A DNA stretch of 64,000 nt from Prevotellaceae bacterium (GCA_021772015.1 JAETNS010000001.1:1-64000), one strand, 5' to 3'. Shown: positions 42,258-52,576, numbered from the stretch's first letter. A program made the numbers and translations. The notes: generated from the letters alone by a model not told the origin.

Positions 42258-43172
42258 TCAGCTTTCTTTGGTAGTGTTTTTTTCGATAAACAGGCGGTTG
42301 AAGTTGGTGTTGATGGCTTGGGCGAGTTTTTCCGGCGACTCCCCTCGTGCTTCGGCGACACGCCGCAGTATCTCGTAGACCGGCAAAGAAGACTCGTCGG
42401 TCTCGATCAGAAGGCGGTCTGCCGGGATGGCTTTCACAGACGCAGGATTGAATTTTTCTCCTATTGAAAAATATATATTGTTGCTACCTTTGGAAGATAG
42501 CAGCTGCCTTGCAATCTCCGGTTTCCCTCTGAACCCGTGGAGGATCCAAGGAGAGCGAGGAGTCAATTCCTTACGGATACGCAGCAATCTGTCGAGTGCT
42601 TTGACCAGATGGATCACCAATGGTTTGCCTGACAGTTCACTGGCATTGACATGTTCACGGAAAAGGGAGTCTTGTATATCCATAGCCCCGCCTTTCAGTG
42701 AGTCAAGCCCGGATTCTCCGATGGCGACCACCGCAGGGTCATCCATCGCCTGCTCCATTATTTCGGCGGGGTATCGAGGCTCTTCTGTCGTGTCCCACGG
42801 ATGCACGCCGACCGACACGAAGCCTTCGCGTCTTTGTCGGGAGATGTATTCTTTCGGAGAGAGGGATAAGATTGAGTCGTGGGAAGAGGGGTTGTGTGTA
42901 TGTGAGTCGAACACTTTAGGGCAGGCGGCGGGAGGAACCGGGTCATAGCCCGAGCCGCCCCACGGATGGCAGCGCGCCAGTCTGCGCAATGAGAGCCACA
43001 GCCCTTTTATGGGCCCGTGGAAACGTAATGCCTCGATGGCGTATTGCGAACATGTCGGGTAGAAACGGCAACTCCCCGGAAACATCGGGGAGATACACAG
43101 CTGGTAAAACCTGACGGGAAGTATCAGTGCTTTTGCCAGCAAGGAGGATATCTGTTTGCGGAGGGAGGACAC
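42258..43172 (-). CDS. Fusion of YidD (membrane insertion factor) and a TatD-family nuclease
   Basis: 304 residues in one open frame. Residues 1-80 are YidD, with [15 protein letters not shown] (35-49) and [14 protein letters not shown] (67-80). From about residue 86 a TatD-type metal-dependent hydrolase follows, with FDSHTHN (88-94), GVHPW, GESGLD, a central His in [16 protein letters not shown] and IETDES. In related bacteria these are separate neighbouring genes. Here the stop between them is missing and the linker is only about 6 residues. It sits downstream of rnpA. A sequencing error at the join is possible. The inverted-repeat element abuts the stop codon. Confidence 0.85.
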   Translation of the reverse strand: MSSLRKQISSLLAKALILPVRFYQLCISPMFPGSCRFYPTCSQYAIEALRFHGPIKGLWLSLRRLARCHPWGGSGYDPVPPAACPKVFDSHTHNPSSHDSILSLSPKEYISRQRREGFVSVGVHPWDTTEEPRYPAEIMEQAMDDPAVVAIGESGLDSLKGGAMDIQDSLFREHVNASELSGKPLVIHLVKALDRLLRIRKELTPRSPWILHGFRGKPEIARQLLSSKGSNNIYFSIGEKFNPASVKAIPADRLLIETDESSLPVYEILRRVAEARGESPEKLAQAINTNFNRLFIEKNTTKES

Positions 43173-43183
43173 AGTGGCCGTTT

Positions 43184-43564
43184 TCAGCGATGGAAGATCT
43201 TATGGAGCAACCGTTTCATGGATGACTCAACCTTTTTGTACGGTTCCTGATGGTTGCCCACATATACGAAGAGGATGTCAAGTGGCGCGTCAAGTGAATC
43301 GGGAAAATAATTCTGCCTGTTAAGGCGGTAGGCTTCCCGGATGCGCCTGCGCATTGTCACCCTGTCAATAGCGTGACGTAGCCTTTTCTTTGGGACAGAC
43401 GCGAGAAATTGGACGGCATCTCCCCGGTAACGCTGAAGGTTGTCGCCCCAGACCGCACGGATCGGATAAGCCAGAGCGCTCTTCACGTCTCGCTGCGCGA
43501 ACAACCGGTCTATGGCTGTCTGCGAGCAGAGCTTTGCGGGTTTGGGAAGACGGAAGTCGTTCAA
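43184..43564 (-). CDS. rnpA: Ribonuclease P protein component
   Basis: 126 residues, usual length. The RNA-binding helix [17 protein letters not shown] is the family signature. It is the protein partner of the RNase P ribozyme that trims tRNA 5' ends. The adjacent YidD part follows the conserved rnpA-yidD order; rpmH is not visible. Confidence 0.94.
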   Translation of the reverse strand: MNDFRLPKPAKLCSQTAIDRLFAQRDVKSALAYPIRAVWGDNLQRYRGDAVQFLASVPKKRLRHAIDRVTMRRRIREAYRLNRQNYFPDSLDAPLDILFVYVGNHQEPYKKVESSMKRLLHKIFHR

Positions 43565-43633
43565 TTCGTGATCTGATTGTGAAAAACGGGGGGCTATTGT
43601 CAGGCCATCGGGCCTGACATGTCTCGTCAGGTT

Positions 43634-44389
43634 TTATTTGTCCTCCTTGGCGGTCTCCTCCTTTAGATAATTCTCTATGGCAGCCGTGATGGAGGGTGCG
43701 GCGGGGGTCGGTGCCTTTATGTCGAGTCGCAGGCCGGCATCTTCGACAGCTTTGGCTGTCGAGGCTCCGAAGCAGCCGATACGGATATCTCCCTGGTTGA
43801 AGTCTGGGAAATTCTTTTTCAGTGATTCGATTCCGGCGGGGGAGAAGAAAAGAAGCATGTCATAGTCGAATTTCTCCTCCGGAGTGAAGTCGTTGCTGAC
43901 GGTGCGATACATCACAGCCTTGGTGTAGTTTATCTTGTTCGCGTCAAGAAGCTCCGCTCCGCGAGAGTTCACATCGGAAATCGCGAAGAGATATTTGTCC
44001 TTGTTGTGTTTCGTCAGGGCCGGGATGAGGTCGTCGAGTTTGCCCGTGGTGCCGTGGAAAATCTTGCGCTTCCGGTAGATGATGTATTTCTGGAGGTATA
44101 GAGCGATAAGCTCGGTGGTGCAGAAATATTTCATCGTGTCAGGAATAGTGATCCTCATCTCTTCACAAAGGCGGAAGAAATGGTCGATGGCCGTGCGGGC
44201 AGTGAAGATCACGGCCGTGTAGTCTGATATGTTGATTTTCTGCTGACGGAATTCCCTGGCAGACAGTCCTTCAACCTTGATGAAAGGACGGAACACCATC
44301 TCGACACCATAACGCTGGGCGATGTCATAATACGGCGACTTGTCGGACGACGGCTGGGGTTGCGAGACTAAAATCTTCTTTACTTTCAC
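43634..44389 (-). CDS. hemD: Uroporphyrinogen-III synthase
   Basis: 251 residues in the two-domain HemD fold. Weakly conserved as usual, but YTAVIFTARTAIDHFF, YRTVSNDFTPEEKFDYDMLLF and FFSPAGIESLKKNFPD, followed by GCFGASTAKAVEDAG, are recognisable. It converts hydroxymethylbilane to uroporphyrinogen III in tetrapyrrole synthesis. It is next to rnpA, as in other Bacteroidales. Uroporphyrinogen III is also the branch point to cobalamin, of passing interest given the riboswitch in this window. Confidence 0.88.
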   Translation of the reverse strand: MKVKKILVSQPQPSSDKSPYYDIAQRYGVEMVFRPFIKVEGLSAREFRQQKINISDYTAVIFTARTAIDHFFRLCEEMRITIPDTMKYFCTTELIALYLQKYIIYRKRKIFHGTTGKLDDLIPALTKHNKDKYLFAISDVNSRGAELLDANKINYTKAVMYRTVSNDFTPEEKFDYDMLLFFSPAGIESLKKNFPDFNQGDIRIGCFGASTAKAVEDAGLRLDIKAPTPAAPSITAAIENYLKEETAKEDK

Positions 44390-44467
44390 TTTGCTTATTG
44401 TCGAGGTAAAATGATAACCGGCAGTAATTTACTCCCTCTTTGGGCGAAAGAATCGCCCGGTCTGCGG

Positions 44468-45235
44468 TTATAAACGGTTACAAATTTCCATTGCCGAAAA
44501 GTAGATGGCAATCAACGGAATGATTTCCAAGGTGCAAAGGTACAAAATAAAGTAAAGCAACGAGGGAAAATTATTGTAAAAAATTCTAAAACCTTTCACG
44601 ACATATATGACTCGCGACATTACATATAGGGAGGCGGCAATCCACAGCATTGCTGTCGTGACTGACGGATAAAAGAGCGATACAAGCGTCGGGATGGTCA
44701 GGAACATCCCTAACAGCACTGACGATGCGTTTAGTCCGCGCCGCCATTGGACGGCATTGACGCGGTCGGTGAAGACATATCCTACGGTCGTGCAGGCCAG
44801 AAGTTCAAAAAGGTAGAAGCCCATTGCAAGACAAGCAAGCCCCCCCACCGGCAATAAGACATCATGGACCGCAGGGCCGGTTTCTCCAAGCCATAAAAAT
44901 AGAAGTATTCCCTCGAACACGCAGAGCTGGAGCAGCAGGATCACGATGGTACGGGTTTCTTTGGCCGTATGGTCGTCGAATGCGTTGGCGCGACGGCGTA
45001 TCGACCACAGATCCTGGGTTATCGCCTTGAACAGTCGCCTGACATGGCGCATGTTGAGACCGACGAGGACCATAAGCATTACAACCATCGCCAATATTCC
45101 GGTGTCAGTGCCGGGTGTCACCGGACGCTCTACCCCTTCGATCCCGCTGAGCCAGCCCGGCTCGCGGGTAGTGTATAGTGTCTGGTCAGAGGGTGATGTA
45201 GGTGCTTGTGGCTCGTGTGATCGGTAAAATGACAT
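44468..45235 (-). CDS. DUF4271 multi-pass membrane protein
   Basis: 255 residues. About six hydrophobic helices in the last ~200 residues follow a polar N-terminal segment. The protein is located between the Na/Pi symporter gene and hemD, where DUF4271 proteins are commonly found in Bacteroidales. No catalytic motif is visible and the function is unknown. Confidence 0.75.
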   Translation of the reverse strand: MSFYRSHEPQAPTSPSDQTLYTTREPGWLSGIEGVERPVTPGTDTGILAMVVMLMVLVGLNMRHVRRLFKAITQDLWSIRRRANAFDDHTAKETRTIVILLLQLCVFEGILLFLWLGETGPAVHDVLLPVGGLACLAMGFYLFELLACTTVGYVFTDRVNAVQWRRGLNASSVLLGMFLTIPTLVSLFYPSVTTAMLWIAASLYVMSRVIYVVKGFRIFYNNFPSLLYFILYLCTLEIIPLIAIYFSAMEICNRL

Positions 45236-45256
45236 GGATTGTGAGGCCTGATCCCG

Positions 45257-47092
45257 TCAGACTTTCTGGATCGAACGGAACTCTTCTTTCACGGTGTCGA
45301 CAACATTGATTATATAGTCTCCCATCTTCTCGAGAGTAGAGATGATGTCCATGTAATATATTCCGCTCTGATATTCGTAATGGCGTTCGTTGATATTCTC
45401 GATATTGTTGGTGCGCAGTTGGTTGCGAAGGTTGTTGATCTCCCGTTCACAGTTGTAAGACACAATGATGGTCGATTCGTTCTGGTGTTCGATGTTGTTA
45501 AGAAGCACAAGCATGTTTTCCACCGCCTTGTCAACGTATTTGAACATCGTGTCAATGTTCTTGTATATCTCATTGTTGAATTGCACGGAGCTTTGTTGTT
45601 TGCGCAGCAATATTTTCCCGACACCAAGGGCGCAGTCTGCGATGCTCTCTATCTCGGAGTCGATGCTTAGCATTGCGGCTATCCTGCGTTTGGATTCGTT
45701 TGACAGGCGGCCTTCGGCGCATCGGTTGAGGTAGTTGGCGATTTCGATCTCCATACGGTCGGAGATTTCCTCATATTTCTCCAGTCGGGAGTATACTTTG
45801 TTGAAATCATCAGACCCGTCTTTGGTCAAAATCAGCTCTTTAGCCATAGGCAACATTCGGGCTACGCGCTCTGCAAAGACTGAAATCTCCTTTTCGGCCT
45901 GGCTTATGTTAAGCTCCGAGGCTGACAATATACCGCCGGAGATGAATTTGAGCTGGAACTCGTCGTCGCCGTTGTGTTTCGCCGGGACAAGGACTTCGAC
46001 GATCTTGACATATGCCTTTGTCAGCCATATCATGATCGAAAGATTGATTAGGTTGAATACGGTATGGAACATCGAGAGTCCGAATGAGACACTGACCTGA
46101 AGCTGGGTGATGATGGTCTGATGTTTAAGTATCTCGCCGTCGGCTGTGGGGAGGGAGGTGGAATATAGCTGGTTGTATATGTCGGGGTTGTTGGCCTTGA
46201 GGTCGCTGACATACTGGTAGAGGGTGGCTGGATTGCCTTGCCCGATCTCCTCTGTGATCCATGTGTTAAGATCGACGAAAGGATAGAAGACGGCCAACAC
46301 CCAGAGGGTGCCGAGGAAATTGAAAAGCAAGTGGCCCATTGCCGTACGTTTGGCGGCGGTGTTTCCGCTCATCGAGGCCAGAAGGGGGGTGATGGTGGTC
46401 CCTATGTTGGAGCCGAGTACCAGCGCGCATGCCAACGGGAAGTCGATCCAACCTTTTGAACACATTATGAGGGTGATGGCGAAAGTGGCCGCCGAGCTTT
46501 GGATCACCATGGTCAGCACAAGTCCTACCAGGCAGAAGATCAGCACCGACCCGAAGCCCATAGAGGCGTAACGCTGGAGGAACTCGAACATTTCGGGGTT
46601 GCTCTGGAGGTCGGGGACATACTTGCTGATCATGTCAAGGCCCATGAACAGGAAGGCGAAGCCGATGGTGAATTCCCCGATTGACTTGGTGCGGCTCTTG
46701 CTGGAGAACAACAATGGTACCGCCAGGCCGATCAGCGGAAGGGCGAACGCCGATATGTCGACCTTGAATCCGAACAGGGCTATGATCCACGCCGTGAATG
46801 TCGTCCCGACATTTGCTCCCATGATGACGGCCATTGACTGCGCGAGGGTCATCAATCCGGCGTTGACGAAGCTGACCACCATGACGGTGGAGGCGGAGGA
46901 GCTTTGTATAAGTGCTGTGATGAAGAAACCGGTGACAGTCCCGGTGAAGCGGTTGCGGGTCATCGCCGACAGGATGTTGCGCAGACGGTCGCCCGCCGCT
47001 TTCTGCAAACCCTCGCTCATGACCTTCATTCCGTAGAGGAAGAGGCCGACGGCTCCTAAGAGCCCTAAGAAATCAAGTAGGGAGTATTCCAT
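45257..47092 (-). CDS. Na+/phosphate symporter family protein with PhoU-like C-terminus
   Basis: 611 residues. The N-terminal half holds eight or more membrane helices with the paired signatures ALIQSSSASTVMV and MVIQSSAATFAITL of the NptA/SLC34 fold. The C-terminal ~200 residues are cytoplasmic and helical, like PhoU. Likely imports or exports phosphate coupled to sodium. A perfect promoter precedes it. Confidence 0.92.
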   Translation of the reverse strand: MEYSLLDFLGLLGAVGLFLYGMKVMSEGLQKAAGDRLRNILSAMTRNRFTGTVTGFFITALIQSSSASTVMVVSFVNAGLMTLAQSMAVIMGANVGTTFTAWIIALFGFKVDISAFALPLIGLAVPLLFSSKSRTKSIGEFTIGFAFLFMGLDMISKYVPDLQSNPEMFEFLQRYASMGFGSVLIFCLVGLVLTMVIQSSAATFAITLIMCSKGWIDFPLACALVLGSNIGTTITPLLASMSGNTAAKRTAMGHLLFNFLGTLWVLAVFYPFVDLNTWITEEIGQGNPATLYQYVSDLKANNPDIYNQLYSTSLPTADGEILKHQTIITQLQVSVSFGLSMFHTVFNLINLSIMIWLTKAYVKIVEVLVPAKHNGDDEFQLKFISGGILSASELNISQAEKEISVFAERVARMLPMAKELILTKDGSDDFNKVYSRLEKYEEISDRMEIEIANYLNRCAEGRLSNESKRRIAAMLSIDSEIESIADCALGVGKILLRKQQSSVQFNNEIYKNIDTMFKYVDKAVENMLVLLNNIEHQNESTIIVSYNCEREINNLRNQLRTNNIENINERHYEYQSGIYYMDIISTLEKMGDYIINVVDTVKEEFRSIQKV

Positions 47093-47140
47093 TTGGTGTC
47101 AGGAGTAGGGGCGGAATATTTCCGGCTCCCATTCCGACCG

Positions 47141-47171
47141 CAAAGTTAAGAAATTATTACAAATCTCCAAA
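47141..47171 (-). promoter_or_regulatory. Promoter of the Na/Pi symporter gene
   Basis: Read leftward: TTTG (47168-47171), 19 bp, then TAACTTTG (47141-47148), an exact consensus match about 45 bp before the ATG. Confidence 0.8.
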
Positions 47172-47230
47172 CCCTATCGCCCAATCCTCCACAAAATCGG
47201 GCGGCCTGGTCGGTTACAATGGTTGCGGCT

Positions 47231-47271
47231 CAAAAAGACGGCTGCCACCGACTTCACAGCCTGCGGCAGCC
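47231..47271 (-). terminator. Terminator of the giant surface-protein gene
   Basis: GGCTGCC (47240-47246) pairs with GGCAGCC (47265-47271) around an 18-nt loop. Read leftward the stem is followed by GTCTTTTT. It lies about 70 nt past the stop at 47338. Confidence 0.75.
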
Positions 47272-47337
47272 TTCAAAAAAATAGAACGGTTTTGGAAATT
47301 ACGAAAAATCAGTCTGACAACCGTATGTTACCGAGGG

Positions 47338-50300
47338 TCAGCGCAACAGTAGGCGTTGGCTGCGGTCATCGACTGTCATGACATACATCCCTCGGGGCAG
47401 TTCGCCGACCGGGATTGAGGTGAGGCCGTCAATATGGACGCTCATCAGCATCACTCCATTCAGGCTGTAAATACGCAGCGCGGCATTGTCCGCCTCGACA
47501 GTCAGCATGTCGGCTGCTGCCAAGGTGGAGCCGTCTGTGATTGAGGGATGGTCGGCTCCGGGGATATCGATGGCTGAATTGAATGACTCGTAGGCTCCGA
47601 TGGTCGGCGTGGTTGTGTCTCTGGTCAGACCAAGATAGTCGGTGGGAACCAGTGAGAGGGGGACACCTGCTTTCAGCGACGCGAATGACTCCGGCCATAA
47701 TGGTCTTGTCTCGTCGGAATTGTCGAATCGGATCTCGGCGTTCACGCCATCGGTTTCCTCGGAGGCGAGCATCCACTGGGTGTAGGTCATCTCCTGGTCG
47801 TAGGTGCCACCCCAATAGGCGTATGTGTCGCCTGAAGTCCATCCGGCATTGTTGCGGAAGGTGGCTCCTGAAGGTCCGTACTGCTCTTTTATGACATACA
47901 GCCCGACAGTGTTCTGGAAGATGTTGTTGGCTATCAGACCTTCAACTTTGGTATTGGGCTTTACGTTGATGATCAGTGGCATTATCACATCTGATCCTGA
48001 TGCGCGGACATTGTTGTGGGCCATCACGAAGCCGGTGAAGGGCTTGGAGTTCGAGTTGTAGAACTGGATGGCGGCTCCGGGTTTGCATGCGGCATCGATG
48101 TCGAGGATATTGTTGGCGATGATGACCGGCGCGTCGTCAGAGCCGGCCAGACGGCGTAGATACAGGCCGTATGTGCCATTCTTGGCGTAGTCGAGTATGT
48201 TGCGCCCGATGTTTGCGGGGCCGGAGATGTCGAGGTCTATTATCTGGCAATAGTTCTTGTCGGAGATACCGGCATTGCCGTGCAGATAGTTTGACTCGAT
48301 GGTGACATCTTTAGCGAAGTAGGCATAGATGGCCTGATAACCCTGGTCGGCGAATGAGCAGCCGGTGACGGATAGCCCTTCGCTTTCGGGCTGGTTGAGG
48401 TTTGCCGATCCGAAGCGTATACCGCAATATCCGCCTTTAAGGTCTGATTGCGCGATGGTCAGTCGGTTGTTGAGCGTTGTAGCCGACTGTCCGACATATG
48501 AATTGACCAGAGTGAGGTTGTTGTAAGTGGTGTTGGATGTCGGGGCGGATATGACGCAGTTCTCTATGGTCAGGTCAGAGGATCCATCAGCGATATGGAC
48601 TACGGATGGCATCTCGACATTGGTTGTACGGATGGTCATGCCGCGCAGAATTACGTTGGAGGTGCCGCGCAGGGTAACGACTCCATAGTAATGCTCAAGC
48701 TTGTCGTCGGAGTATGGAGGCTCAACCCAGTTGTTCCACACGATGGAAACATCTGAGGGATCGCCCGACTCACCCTCGAAGGTTATGGTGTTTGTCTCCG
48801 ATGCGCCTTGTATATGGTCTATGTCGACACGTTCGTTGTATGTGCCGGCTTCGACGATGAATCTCACCGGGCCTTCGATTCCGGCAGCCATGTCGCGGAT
48901 CGCGGTTCCGAAGTCGGGATAGATGGCTTCGGCTGACTTGCCGATGCGGAACTCTCCATTGAAGCCTTGGATGACTGTCAGGTTTACAGCGTCAATATCT
49001 GACAGGTCGACGGTGCTTTCGGTCTCGCCGACGGTGTAGGTTATCTTGACAGGTTTGATGGCGGTTGTCGCTCCGATGGCGGCTTCCGGCTTCACAACGC
49101 CGAGCAGCCAGTAGTGCTGAGATCCTGCCTCGGAAATGATCAGAGGTTCTGACGGAATGAGAAGTGATGACGTGCCGTCAGTTGTCGCCACGAGATTGTT
49201 GCGGAGGAATTCTGCCCCTTCCCCGGTGGCGTAGATACGCAGTTCGCTGAAAATCTCCTCGCAATCGGTGATATCGTAATCAAAAGAGGTCAGAGTGATC
49301 GGGTCCTTGTCTCCCGAGACCTCGAATTTGAGGCCGCCAAGCATCACTTCGCTGCCACGGGTTGACCGGTCGGTCGCGGCGGGAAGACTCTCGAAGTTTT
49401 CCATCTTCAGGGAGTTGCGGGCATCGCATGTCAGTATGCATTTCCATCCCTCTTCCTTGCCGATTGTCATCGAGTGGTATTCGATGATCAGTTGTCCGTC
49501 TTCGCGGGCGGAGGTGACAGAGACAGGGTAGACGGTCTCCGCGTCCACTCCGAAGGGTTCCGCGCCACCGATGACGGTTATATACTGGTTGGATGTGTTG
49601 ACATTGAACGCTCCCTCGGTGAATGTGGCCGTCACTTTGCCCCCTTCAAGTGCGGGCTTGGCTGTGATGGTGTATTCATTGGTCATGTATGCGGCGGTCA
49701 CACCGTTGACCTGCAGCGGGTATTCTCCGACCATTACCATCTGCTCCTTGTCTCCGAGAATCGGATCATAGGTGTTGACTGTCACTATCTCCCCTTCGGG
49801 ATCGGCATTCGCTACAGTCATTTCAGCTCCGTTTACGGTCAGTGTCTCAACTCTGGCATCTATCACCGATCCGGGGGCTGCGTTGAGACTAACATCGGCC
49901 AACAGCCAGAAATGATTGTCTCCCTCGGCAAGGTCCACCGACGGAGTGAATGTGACTTTGCCATCGGAAATCTCGGCGGTGGCTATCACTGTAGCGGTTT
50001 TGGCGGAAGGCTGTCGCCCGGAAGAGGCGAGCCGGATGGCGGTGTAGATTGATGTGTCAGCTTTAAGGCCGAAGGTCACATTATCCATTTTGACCGGGTT
50101 GACATTACCTTCCGTCACGACATTCACTCCGATCACGGGGATGTTGACTGCGGAGGTGACTGCCACTGTGGTAAGCTCACCGGGAATGGCTTCTGCTGTT
50201 TTGGCAACCATAGGGCGGTTGGTGTATTCCCTTACGATGCCGGAGAATCCAAACTGGCCGTCCTTTGTTGTGGAGGAGCCGGTAGCGTCGGCGTTGAAAA

Positions 50301-52497
50301 GGATTGTCAGCGAACCGTTGGGGGCGGTTGAGCGGATGACCCCTATTCCGGTGTCTTCTTCCCCTGCCTTGAGGTTATTGTCCTTGACATGGGTGTATAT
50401 CGGGTCTCCCTCGGCGGTCTGTCCGGCGTAGATCTTGAATACCGGGTTGACGTTTGACGAAGGATACCATGACGATTCATAGAAGTAGAGGTTCAGTTTC
50501 GTGAAGTCCACCTCGCAGACACTGTTGTCATGGGCAGGGATAAATGTCACCATCAAGTCGGTCTTGGTGCCCTCATATCCCTGATAGGTGGAGGAGTAAG
50601 GTTTGTGGGCCACTTCAATCGGGCCGTAGACGGTCTTGACGGGATGGGATGCGGCGGGATAGACGAGATTGCGGACATCGCGCCCAGTGGTCTCGGAGGG
50701 AGCGGCCATGTTGGTGTCTTCGCCGTTGAGGTGCAATGATTTGACGATGGCATTGACTTTTGTGCCTGACTGCGCGGATTCTTTCACGTCGGCGAGTACC
50801 CAGATATAATTGTCCCCTTCAAGTAATGTCAACGGGTCGGAGAAGTCGAGAGTAATGGTCTCTACCGATGGAATACCTTCTCCGAGCAATTTGGCGGAAG
50901 AGAGATTGAATGTCTCGGTGTTGGCGGTGGAGTAGACCTTGACTTTTTCCCATTGTGCGAGAGTGCCGTCAAAGTCGAGAGTGATGGCCGAAGCTGTCAT
51001 GGGCGGCTCCGTGTCGCGGGTTTTGACATAGACACGCAGCAGGTTGCAGTCGGTGTCGCCACCGCTTACGGTTTCCATCGACGAGGCGGTGACATCTGTA
51101 CCCACAAGGCTCATGGGTCTGGGGGTGAAGAGCGACGCAGTGGCTTCCCATCCGGCTTTCGGTATTCCGGTCGTTGTTTTGAAGCTGACAGTCAGCGCGC
51201 CATCCCCGGAGGTTGAACGTACCAAAGTTTTGGTCTGTTTCAACAGAGTCACAAGCACCTTTTCGGGATCGACTTCCGATCCGTCATAGACTATCATTTC
51301 ATCGTTAAGCCCTGTGGAGGAGGTGTTGAACAGCTGTATGGAGGAAAAATCGAGCATTACTTTCCCTTCTGCTCCTTGGGCTGGTTTGAAGGTAACGATT
51401 CCTGAAGTCTTCTCGGTATAGGGTTTGTCAGGGCCACCGTTGTCATAGAAGAGGATATCTTTCCCCTCCTCTATGGTGGCTATGACATGCGATCCGTCGG
51501 CAGGCATCATTACCAACGCGGCGACAGTCACACTGACCGGCTCTACAGTTTCGATCGCAGGAGTGGCCGGGGCAGTGGTTCGGATGTCGGTGAACTTCAC
51601 AGACGAAGTGGAGTAGAAGGGGGCAGAGCCGCTGACATCGGCTTTGACGGTGAAGATGTTGTCGCCGGAGGCAAGTTCCTTGTCAAAAGTATAGGTGTAG
51701 ATATTCCCGCTCACGGTCGGCTGTGAGTTTACTTCCTGTCCTGCTGCTATCAGCCTGACGTTCTCCATCGCTCCGTCAGGATCGTTCAGTTCAAAGCTGA
51801 TGGCGGTGATACTGAAAGGATTGAGGATTCCCTCTGCAGTGAGATTGAGCGATCCGAGAGTGATATCTTTCAGTCCGGTGTAAATCTGTGAGGGGACATC
51901 CGTATAATCCGGGACTGCGCTTCGGAGCGTCATGTCGGTGAGTGTCACCGAGTTCACCTTTGCTTCCCATCCTTCGCAGGATGCCGCGTATTTCCACAGG
52001 AAGCAGACGCTAAGCGAGCCATCCTCTTCGGTGGAGGTGAATGTCACGTTTTGTTCGTTTATGACATTCTTGTCAGCCCCGGAGAAATAGCGGGCCAGCA
52101 GTTTCCCGTTGTCGGGGAAGTCGGTGGTGCCGACATTCATCCCGGAAGTTGGATAGTCAGATACCTCATTGTAATTGCCGTTGAAGATCGACAGGGAGGT
52201 GGGATAATTCGCCCCGTCACCTTTGAGGTTGATCTTGGAGAAGGTGATCTGTACCGCCTCCCCCGGATTGGCCGGAGTGAAGACGACCGTGGCGTAGGTC
52301 GAATTGTTGTTGTTTCCCGAGATCGATGACGTTCCCTTGTAATCGTAGAAGTCAATGGTCTCGGTCACCTGTTTCTCAACGCGCCCGAACTGCGGCATGT
52401 TGAACGTCTCGGCCAAGACCGACGACGGCAATAGCATCAACGCCGCCAACAGAAGCTGTCGTGCTTTCCCGGGTCTGAAGTAAAATAGTTTCCTCAT
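47338..52497 (-). CDS. Giant secreted protein: four CUB-like/BNR-associated repeats, beta-helix and T9SS C-terminal domain
   Basis: 1,719 residues from the ATG at 52497; earlier in-frame Mets lie in the leader close to the terminator stem. A signal peptide (about 10-29) is followed by four tandem units. Each unit has a CUB-like part (about 45-190, 330-458, 620-758, 910-1025; three end near a GW-E/K motif) and a part resembling the BNR-associated N-terminal domain (about 205-305, 465-600, 775-895, 1045-1170; cores such as LLEGDNYIWVLADV and LAEGDNHFWLLADV). Residues ~1185-1600 look like a right-handed beta-helix. The last ~70 residues match a type A T9SS sorting domain (IYSLNGVMLMSV, LPRGMYVMTV). 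Expression is controlled by the cobalamin riboswitch upstream. A role in binding or acquisition of corrinoids or a co-occurring ligand is inference. Confidence 0.85.
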   Translation of the reverse strand: MRKLFYFRPGKARQLLLAALMLLPSSVLAETFNMPQFGRVEKQVTETIDFYDYKGTSSISGNNNNSTYATVVFTPANPGEAVQITFSKINLKGDGANYPTSLSIFNGNYNEVSDYPTSGMNVGTTDFPDNGKLLARYFSGADKNVINEQNVTFTSTEEDGSLSVCFLWKYAASCEGWEAKVNSVTLTDMTLRSAVPDYTDVPSQIYTGLKDITLGSLNLTAEGILNPFSITAISFELNDPDGAMENVRLIAAGQEVNSQPTVSGNIYTYTFDKELASGDNIFTVKADVSGSAPFYSTSSVKFTDIRTTAPATPAIETVEPVSVTVAALVMMPADGSHVIATIEEGKDILFYDNGGPDKPYTEKTSGIVTFKPAQGAEGKVMLDFSSIQLFNTSSTGLNDEMIVYDGSEVDPEKVLVTLLKQTKTLVRSTSGDGALTVSFKTTTGIPKAGWEATASLFTPRPMSLVGTDVTASSMETVSGGDTDCNLLRVYVKTRDTEPPMTASAITLDFDGTLAQWEKVKVYSTANTETFNLSSAKLLGEGIPSVETITLDFSDPLTLLEGDNYIWVLADVKESAQSGTKVNAIVKSLHLNGEDTNMAAPSETTGRDVRNLVYPAASHPVKTVYGPIEVAHKPYSSTYQGYEGTKTDLMVTFIPAHDNSVCEVDFTKLNLYFYESSWYPSSNVNPVFKIYAGQTAEGDPIYTHVKDNNLKAGEEDTGIGVIRSTAPNGSLTILFNADATGSSTTKDGQFGFSGIVREYTNRPMVAKTAEAIPGELTTVAVTSAVNIPVIGVNVVTEGNVNPVKMDNVTFGLKADTSIYTAIRLASSGRQPSAKTATVIATAEISDGKVTFTPSVDLAEGDNHFWLLADVSLNAAPGSVIDARVETLTVNGAEMTVANADPEGEIVTVNTYDPILGDKEQMVMVGEYPLQVNGVTAAYMTNEYTITAKPALEGGKVTATFTEGAFNVNTSNQYITVIGGAEPFGVDAETVYPVSVTSAREDGQLIIEYHSMTIGKEEGWKCILTCDARNSLKMENFESLPAATDRSTRGSEVMLGGLKFEVSGDKDPITLTSFDYDITDCEEIFSELRIYATGEGAEFLRNNLVATTDGTSSLLIPSEPLIISEAGSQHYWLLGVVKPEAAIGATTAIKPVKITYTVGETESTVDLSDIDAVNLTVIQGFNGEFRIGKSAEAIYPDFGTAIRDMAAGIEGPVRFIVEAGTYNERVDIDHIQGASETNTITFEGESGDPSDVSIVWNNWVEPPYSDDKLEHYYGVVTLRGTSNVILRGMTIRTTNVEMPSVVHIADGSSDLTIENCVISAPTSNTTYNNLTLVNSYVGQSATTLNNRLTIAQSDLKGGYCGIRFGSANLNQPESEGLSVTGCSFADQGYQAIYAYFAKDVTIESNYLHGNAGISDKNYCQIIDLDISGPANIGRNILDYAKNGTYGLYLRRLAGSDDAPVIIANNILDIDAACKPGAAIQFYNSNSKPFTGFVMAHNNVRASGSDVIMPLIINVKPNTKVEGLIANNIFQNTVGLYVIKEQYGPSGATFRNNAGWTSGDTYAYWGGTYDQEMTYTQWMLASEETDGVNAEIRFDNSDETRPLWPESFASLKAGVPLSLVPTDYLGLTRDTTTPTIGAYESFNSAIDIPGADHPSITDGSTLAAADMLTVEADNAALRIYSLNGVMLMSVHIDGLTSIPVGELPRGMYVMTVDDRSQRLLLR

Positions 52498-52576
52498 ATT
52501 ATATGACATAAGGTTAAATGAATTCCACGACTGGAAAAAAGAATCGGTCACGTTGCTCGGATAGAGCATCCACATG

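Noticed and set aside
42258-43172. Two separate genes yidD and tatD
   Set aside because: The frame is continuous with no stop or alternative start needed; a fusion is the simplest reading unless a base error exists.
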